Assembly (NCBI GenBank): GCA_903970145.1
Contig: CAJCHO010000045.1
Location: 1-37,352, forward strand
Reading direction: 5' to 3'
Length of the DNA stretch: 37,352 nt
DNA from: Mycobacteriaceae bacterium
GTDB lineage: Bacteria; Pseudomonadota; Gammaproteobacteria; Burkholderiales; Burkholderiaceae_D
In this document: positions 34,500 through 37,352 of the stretch, piece after piece
How positions within the stretch are numbered: position 1 is the first letter of the stretch
How the letters are laid out: every line of letters starts with the position of its first letter
Notes under the pieces: model-generated
Database searches by the model: none
What the model saw: the letters and a program-made list of their open reading frames with translations, nothing else
What the model was told of the DNA's origin: nothing
Program-made: the position numbers and the translations under genes

Positions 34500-35479
34500 G
34501 CGCAAGCCTGCTCCCATCGAGCTTCGGGCGCGTCGCAGTCCTGATGGGCGGCCTGTCGGCCGAGCGGGAGATTTCGCTGCTCTCCGGAACCGGCGTGCTG
34601 CAGGCGCTGCAGTCGCGCGGCATTGATGCCCATCGTGTCGATCCCGGGGTCGATGGGCTCGCGCAGTTGCAAGCCGGCCAGTTCGCGCGCGCCTTCATCG
34701 CCCTGCACGGTCGTTTCGGCGAGGATGGTGCCATTCAGGGCGCACTGGAGACGCTCGGCATTCCCTACACGGGTAGCGGGGTGATGGCGTCCGCGATAGC
34801 CATGGACAAGGTCTTTACCAAGCGCGTCTGGCAGACCCATGGTCTGCCGACACCGCGCTGGCGCGAGCTGACGGCGGGCACGCGGCTCATCGAGATTCCC
34901 GACGATCTTGGGCTACCCCTGATAGTCAAACCACCTCACGAGGGCTCGACGCTTGGCGTGACGCGAGTGCGCGGCTACTCGGAAATGCAGGATGCTTTCC
35001 GTCTGGCTGCCCAGTACGATGACGTGGTGATGGCCGAGGAATTCGTCGCCGGTCGCGAGCTGACAGTGAGCATCATCGGCGGTGGCCACAGCGCCCGCGC
35101 GCTGCCGATCATCGAGATCGTCGCGCCAGAGGGCGACTACAACTACCAGAACAAGTATTTCAGCGACGACACCCGTTACCTGTGTCCGGCACCAGTCGAT
35201 GCAGCTCTTGGCGCGCACATTCAGGACATCGCAGTGCGCGCCTTCAATGCCATCGGCTGCGAAGGCTGGGGACGCGTGGACGTGATGCTGCGCGAGTCCG
35301 ACAACGCGCCCTTCCTGCTCGAAGTCAATACTTCGCCCGGCATGACAGGACACTCGCTGGTGCCAATGGCGGCACGCGCGGTCGGCCAGAGTTACGAGGA
35401 TCTTTGCGTGGCGATCCTTGCCTCGGCGAGCCTGAAGATCCGGCGCGCGGGCAAGAGTGAAGCGGCCCATGTGGAATAG
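34496..35479 (+). CDS. ddlB: D-alanine:D-alanine ligase Ddl
   Basis: This 327-residue cytosolic ATP-grasp enzyme makes the D-Ala-D-Ala dipeptide used by MurF. N-terminal [17 protein letters not shown] and the [16 protein letters not shown] block bind substrate. [29 protein letters not shown] and [15 protein letters not shown] carry the ATP and metal contacts (Glu and Asn in EVN). The [14 protein letters not shown] loop has the Tyr typical of D-Ala-D-Ala rather than D-Ala-D-Lac ligases. It overlaps murC by 4 bases and ftsQ by about 23. Confidence 0.96.
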   Translation: MSASLLPSSFGRVAVLMGGLSAEREISLLSGTGVLQALQSRGIDAHRVDPGVDGLAQLQAGQFARAFIALHGRFGEDGAIQGALETLGIPYTGSGVMASAIAMDKVFTKRVWQTHGLPTPRWRELTAGTRLIEIPDDLGLPLIVKPPHEGSTLGVTRVRGYSEMQDAFRLAAQYDDVVMAEEFVAGRELTVSIIGGGHSARALPIIEIVAPEGDYNYQNKYFSDDTRYLCPAPVDAALGAHIQDIAVRAFNAIGCEGWGRVDVMLRESDNAPFLLEVNTSPGMTGHSLVPMAARAVGQSYEDLCVAILASASLKIRRAGKSEAAHVE

Positions 35480-36341
35480 CCCGCGCGCGCTCAATGCGGC
35501 AGCCGCGACGATCACCCTCGTGGTGCTGGTCGTTTCGCTGGGCGTGGCCGTGCACTGGCTCACGCATCGCCCCATGTTCGTGTTGCGCATCATGCGAGTC
35601 GATGCCGAGGCGGGCAGCCTGCACCACGTCAATGCCGCCACGGTGCGGGCAATTGCACTGCCGGCTGTGCACGGCAACTTTTTTACGGTCAATCTTGCGA
35701 CCGTGCGCCAGGCCTTCGAGACGATCTCCTGGGTACGACATGCGCGGGTGCGCCGCGAGTGGCCCAATCGCCTGGTGGTCAAGATCGAGGAGCACGAGGT
35801 GCTTGGGATCTGGAACCAGGATCGGCTGCTCAATACCTTTGGCGAAGTGTTCACGGCCAATCTCGCTGAAACCGAGGGCGGCTTGCCGCTGTTCTACGGT
35901 CCTGACGCCGGTGCCGCGGACGTACGCCAGCGTTATGGCGATCTGTCGGCCTGGTTTGCCGAAGTGGGACTAAAGCCCATCGAACTCGCGCTCTCGGCTC
36001 GCTATGCCTGGACCGTGCGCTGCGACAACGGCAGTGCCAGCGGGTTGATCGTCGAGCTCGGTCGCGAAGTCGACGGCAATACGCTACGCGAGCGCGTGGC
36101 GCGGCTGCTGGCTGCCTATCCGGAAGTCCATGCGCGCTGGCCCCACGTGGCTGTGCTGGATCTGCGCTACCCGAACGGCTTTGCTCTGCGCGATGAGGTG
36201 CGCGAGGAGCGCCCGCGTAGCGACAGCGCGCCAGCTCCCGAAGCGGCACCCGCGACGCAGTCACCTGCCACCCATTCAACACGACGTCCCAGGCCGGCAG
36301 CCACGCGCGCCGCGCTAAACCCATGGAGTCAGACCGCATGA
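35457..36341 (+). CDS. ftsQ: Cell division protein FtsQ
   Basis: This 294-residue bitopic protein has a short basic cytoplasmic start, a membrane helix at about 12-32, a periplasmic POTRA domain (about 37-105) and the FtsQ beta domain (about 110-255, with ISWVRHARVRREWPNRLVVKIEEHE and LDLRYPNGFAL). It recruits FtsL and FtsB to the septum. The C-terminal ~40 residues form an Ala/Pro/Arg-rich, probably disordered tail. ATG 35469, four codons in, is an alternative start to GTG 35457. Its stop overlaps an 8-codon frame that leads into ftsA. Confidence 0.93.
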   Translation: MKRPMWNSPRALNAAAATITLVVLVVSLGVAVHWLTHRPMFVLRIMRVDAEAGSLHHVNAATVRAIALPAVHGNFFTVNLATVRQAFETISWVRHARVRREWPNRLVVKIEEHEVLGIWNQDRLLNTFGEVFTANLAETEGGLPLFYGPDAGAADVRQRYGDLSAWFAEVGLKPIELALSARYAWTVRCDNGSASGLIVELGREVDGNTLRERVARLLAAYPEVHARWPHVAVLDLRYPNGFALRDEVREERPRSDSAPAPEAAPATQSPATHSTRRPRPAATRAALNPWSQTA

Positions 36342-36364
36342 ACAACAAGGCGTCGCAGCGATGA
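36338..36364 (+). other. 8-codon mini-ORF linking the ftsQ stop to the ftsA start
   Basis: ATG 36338 overlaps the ftsQ TGA, and the frame reads MNNKASQR before a TGA (36362-36364) that overlaps the ftsA ATG at 36361. Both junctions are ATGA. It has no recognisable ribosome site of its own and may be chance or a translational relay. Confidence 0.35.
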
Positions 36365-37352
36365 CCAAGGAATTCAAGGACCTGATAGTCGGGCTCGACA
36401 TCGGCACCTCGAAGGTGGTGGCGGTGGTCGCTGAACTGCAGGCCGATGGACAGTATCAGGTGATCGGTCTGGGGCAGCATGAGTCGCGCGGCCTAAAGCG
36501 CGGCGTGGTGGTCAATATCGAGGCGACGGTCAACTCGATCCAGCGCGCGCTGGAGGAAGCCGAACTGATGGCTGACTGCAAGATTCACGATGTCTTCACC
36601 GGCATCGCCGGCAGTCACATCAAGAGTTTTAACTCAAGCGGCATGGTGGCGATCAAGGACAAGGAAGTCACGGCCAGCGACGTGGCGCGCGTCATTGAAA
36701 CCGCCAAGGCCGTCAATATCCCAGGCGATCAGCAGATGCTGCACGTGCTCGCCCAGGAATTCATGGTCGATGGTCAGGAAGACGTCCGCGAGCCGCTGGG
36801 CATGAGCGGCATGCGTCTCGAGGTCAAGGTACACATCGTTACCGGGGCGGTGAGCGCGGCCCAGAACATCGTCAAGTGCGTGCGCCGCTGCGGCCTTGAA
36901 GTGCACGACCTGATCCTGCAGCCGCTCGCCTCGAGCCTGGCGGTCCTGACCGACGACGAAAAGGAACTGGGTGTGGTGCTGGTTGATATCGGCGGCGGTA
37001 CTACCGATATCGCGATTTTTACCGGCGGCGCGATCCGCCATACGGCAGTGATTCCGATCGCCGGCGACCAGATCACCAACGACATCGCGATGGCCCTGCG
37101 CACCCCGACCTCGGACGCTGAGGACATCAAGATGCGCCACGGCGTGGCCAAGCAGACCCTGTCCGATCCCGAAGCGATGATCGAGGTGCCCGGTATTGGC
37201 GAGCGCGGTCCGCGCACGCTGTCGCGCCAGGCGCTGGCGGCGGTGATCGAACCGCGCGTCGAAGAGCTGTTTGTTCTCGTTCAGCAGGTGGTGCGCGAGT
37301 CGGGATACGAGGAACTCCTGACTTCCGGCGTGGTACTGACTGGCGGGACCGC
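36361..37352 (+). CDS. ftsA: Cell division protein FtsA, 3' end cut by window
   Basis: The frame is open from ATG 36361 to the end of the window (330 complete codons of the ~410 usual). FtsA is an actin-like ATPase that tethers FtsZ to the membrane and recruits later division proteins. LIVGLDIGTSKVVAVVAEL (about 8-26) is the phosphate-1 region. The 1C subdomain lies at about 85-165, and VVLVDIGGGTTDIAIF (about 205-220) is phosphate-2. The last visible residues, VVLTGGT, belong to the adenosine motif. The C-terminal membrane-binding helix and ftsZ lie beyond the window. The sequence looks strongly betaproteobacterial. Confidence 0.97.
   Translation, partial: MTKEFKDLIVGLDIGTSKVVAVVAELQADGQYQVIGLGQHESRGLKRGVVVNIEATVNSIQRALEEAELMADCKIHDVFTGIAGSHIKSFNSSGMVAIKDKEVTASDVARVIETAKAVNIPGDQQMLHVLAQEFMVDGQEDVREPLGMSGMRLEVKVHIVTGAVSAAQNIVKCVRRCGLEVHDLILQPLASSLAVLTDDEKELGVVLVDIGGGTTDIAIFTGGAIRHTAVIPIAGDQITNDIAMALRTPTSDAEDIKMRHGVAKQTLSDPEAMIEVPGIGERGPRTLSRQALAAVIEPRVEELFVLVQQVVRESGYEELLTSGVVLTGGT

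Overview
The window reads as chromosomal DNA of a high-GC betaproteobacterium, probably near the Burkholderiales. Three things point there: the FtsA, MraZ and Ddl sequences; the order murC-ddl-ftsQ-ftsA with no murB between murC and ddl; and a DUF3443 protein plus a two-receiver 'response regulator' of a type I associate with that class. No phage, IS element, CRISPR array, tRNA or rRNA was seen.

Left third (1-9.9 kb): the 3' part of a DUF3443 gene with pepsin-like Asp motifs; a small lipoprotein; a VIT/CCC1-type Fe/Mn transporter; an Lrp/AsnC regulator divergent from a two-gene lysine-catabolism operon (saccharopine-dehydrogenase-fold enzyme plus ALDH7-type aldehyde dehydrogenase) that ends in a strong intrinsic terminator; a degenerate receiver protein; a c-di-GMP-I (GEMM-I) riboswitch ahead of a small Cys-containing exported protein; a CaiB/BaiF CoA-transferase; and a truncated winged-helix remnant.

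Middle third (9.9-21.4 kb): two large c-di-GMP proteins (TPR-GGDEF-EAL and EAL-CBS-GGDEF); a YeiH/UPF0324 membrane protein coupled to a small Cys-rich protein; a YdhS-like FAD/NAD(P) protein whose gene carries a strong G-quadruplex motif; a siderophore-interacting-type flavoprotein; an ECF sigma factor followed by a two-TM, His-rich small protein; and a frameshifted NAD-dependent epimerase gene divergent from a TetR regulator.

Right part (21.4-37.35 kb): the division and cell wall (dcw) cluster mraZ-rsmH-ftsL-ftsI-murE-murF-mraY-murD-ftsW-murG-murC-ddl-ftsQ-ftsA. All genes lie on the + strand and most overlap by a few bases. A sigma70-like promoter stands upstream, followed by GTGG-type MraZ boxes and a structured leader. 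These genes make lipid II from UDP-MurNAc and build the septal synthase FtsWI with FtsL, FtsQ and FtsA. ftsA is cut by the window end.

The less ordinary signals are: the riboswitch with an RBS-sequestering hairpin and an uncharacterised target, within 12 kb of two c-di-GMP enzymes; the sigma factor with a His-rich membrane partner; the two Asp-Thr/Ser-Gly-Ser motifs of DUF3443; the intragenic G-quadruplex; an 8-codon relay ORF between ftsQ and ftsA; and MraZ boxes lying inside a perfect inverted repeat.
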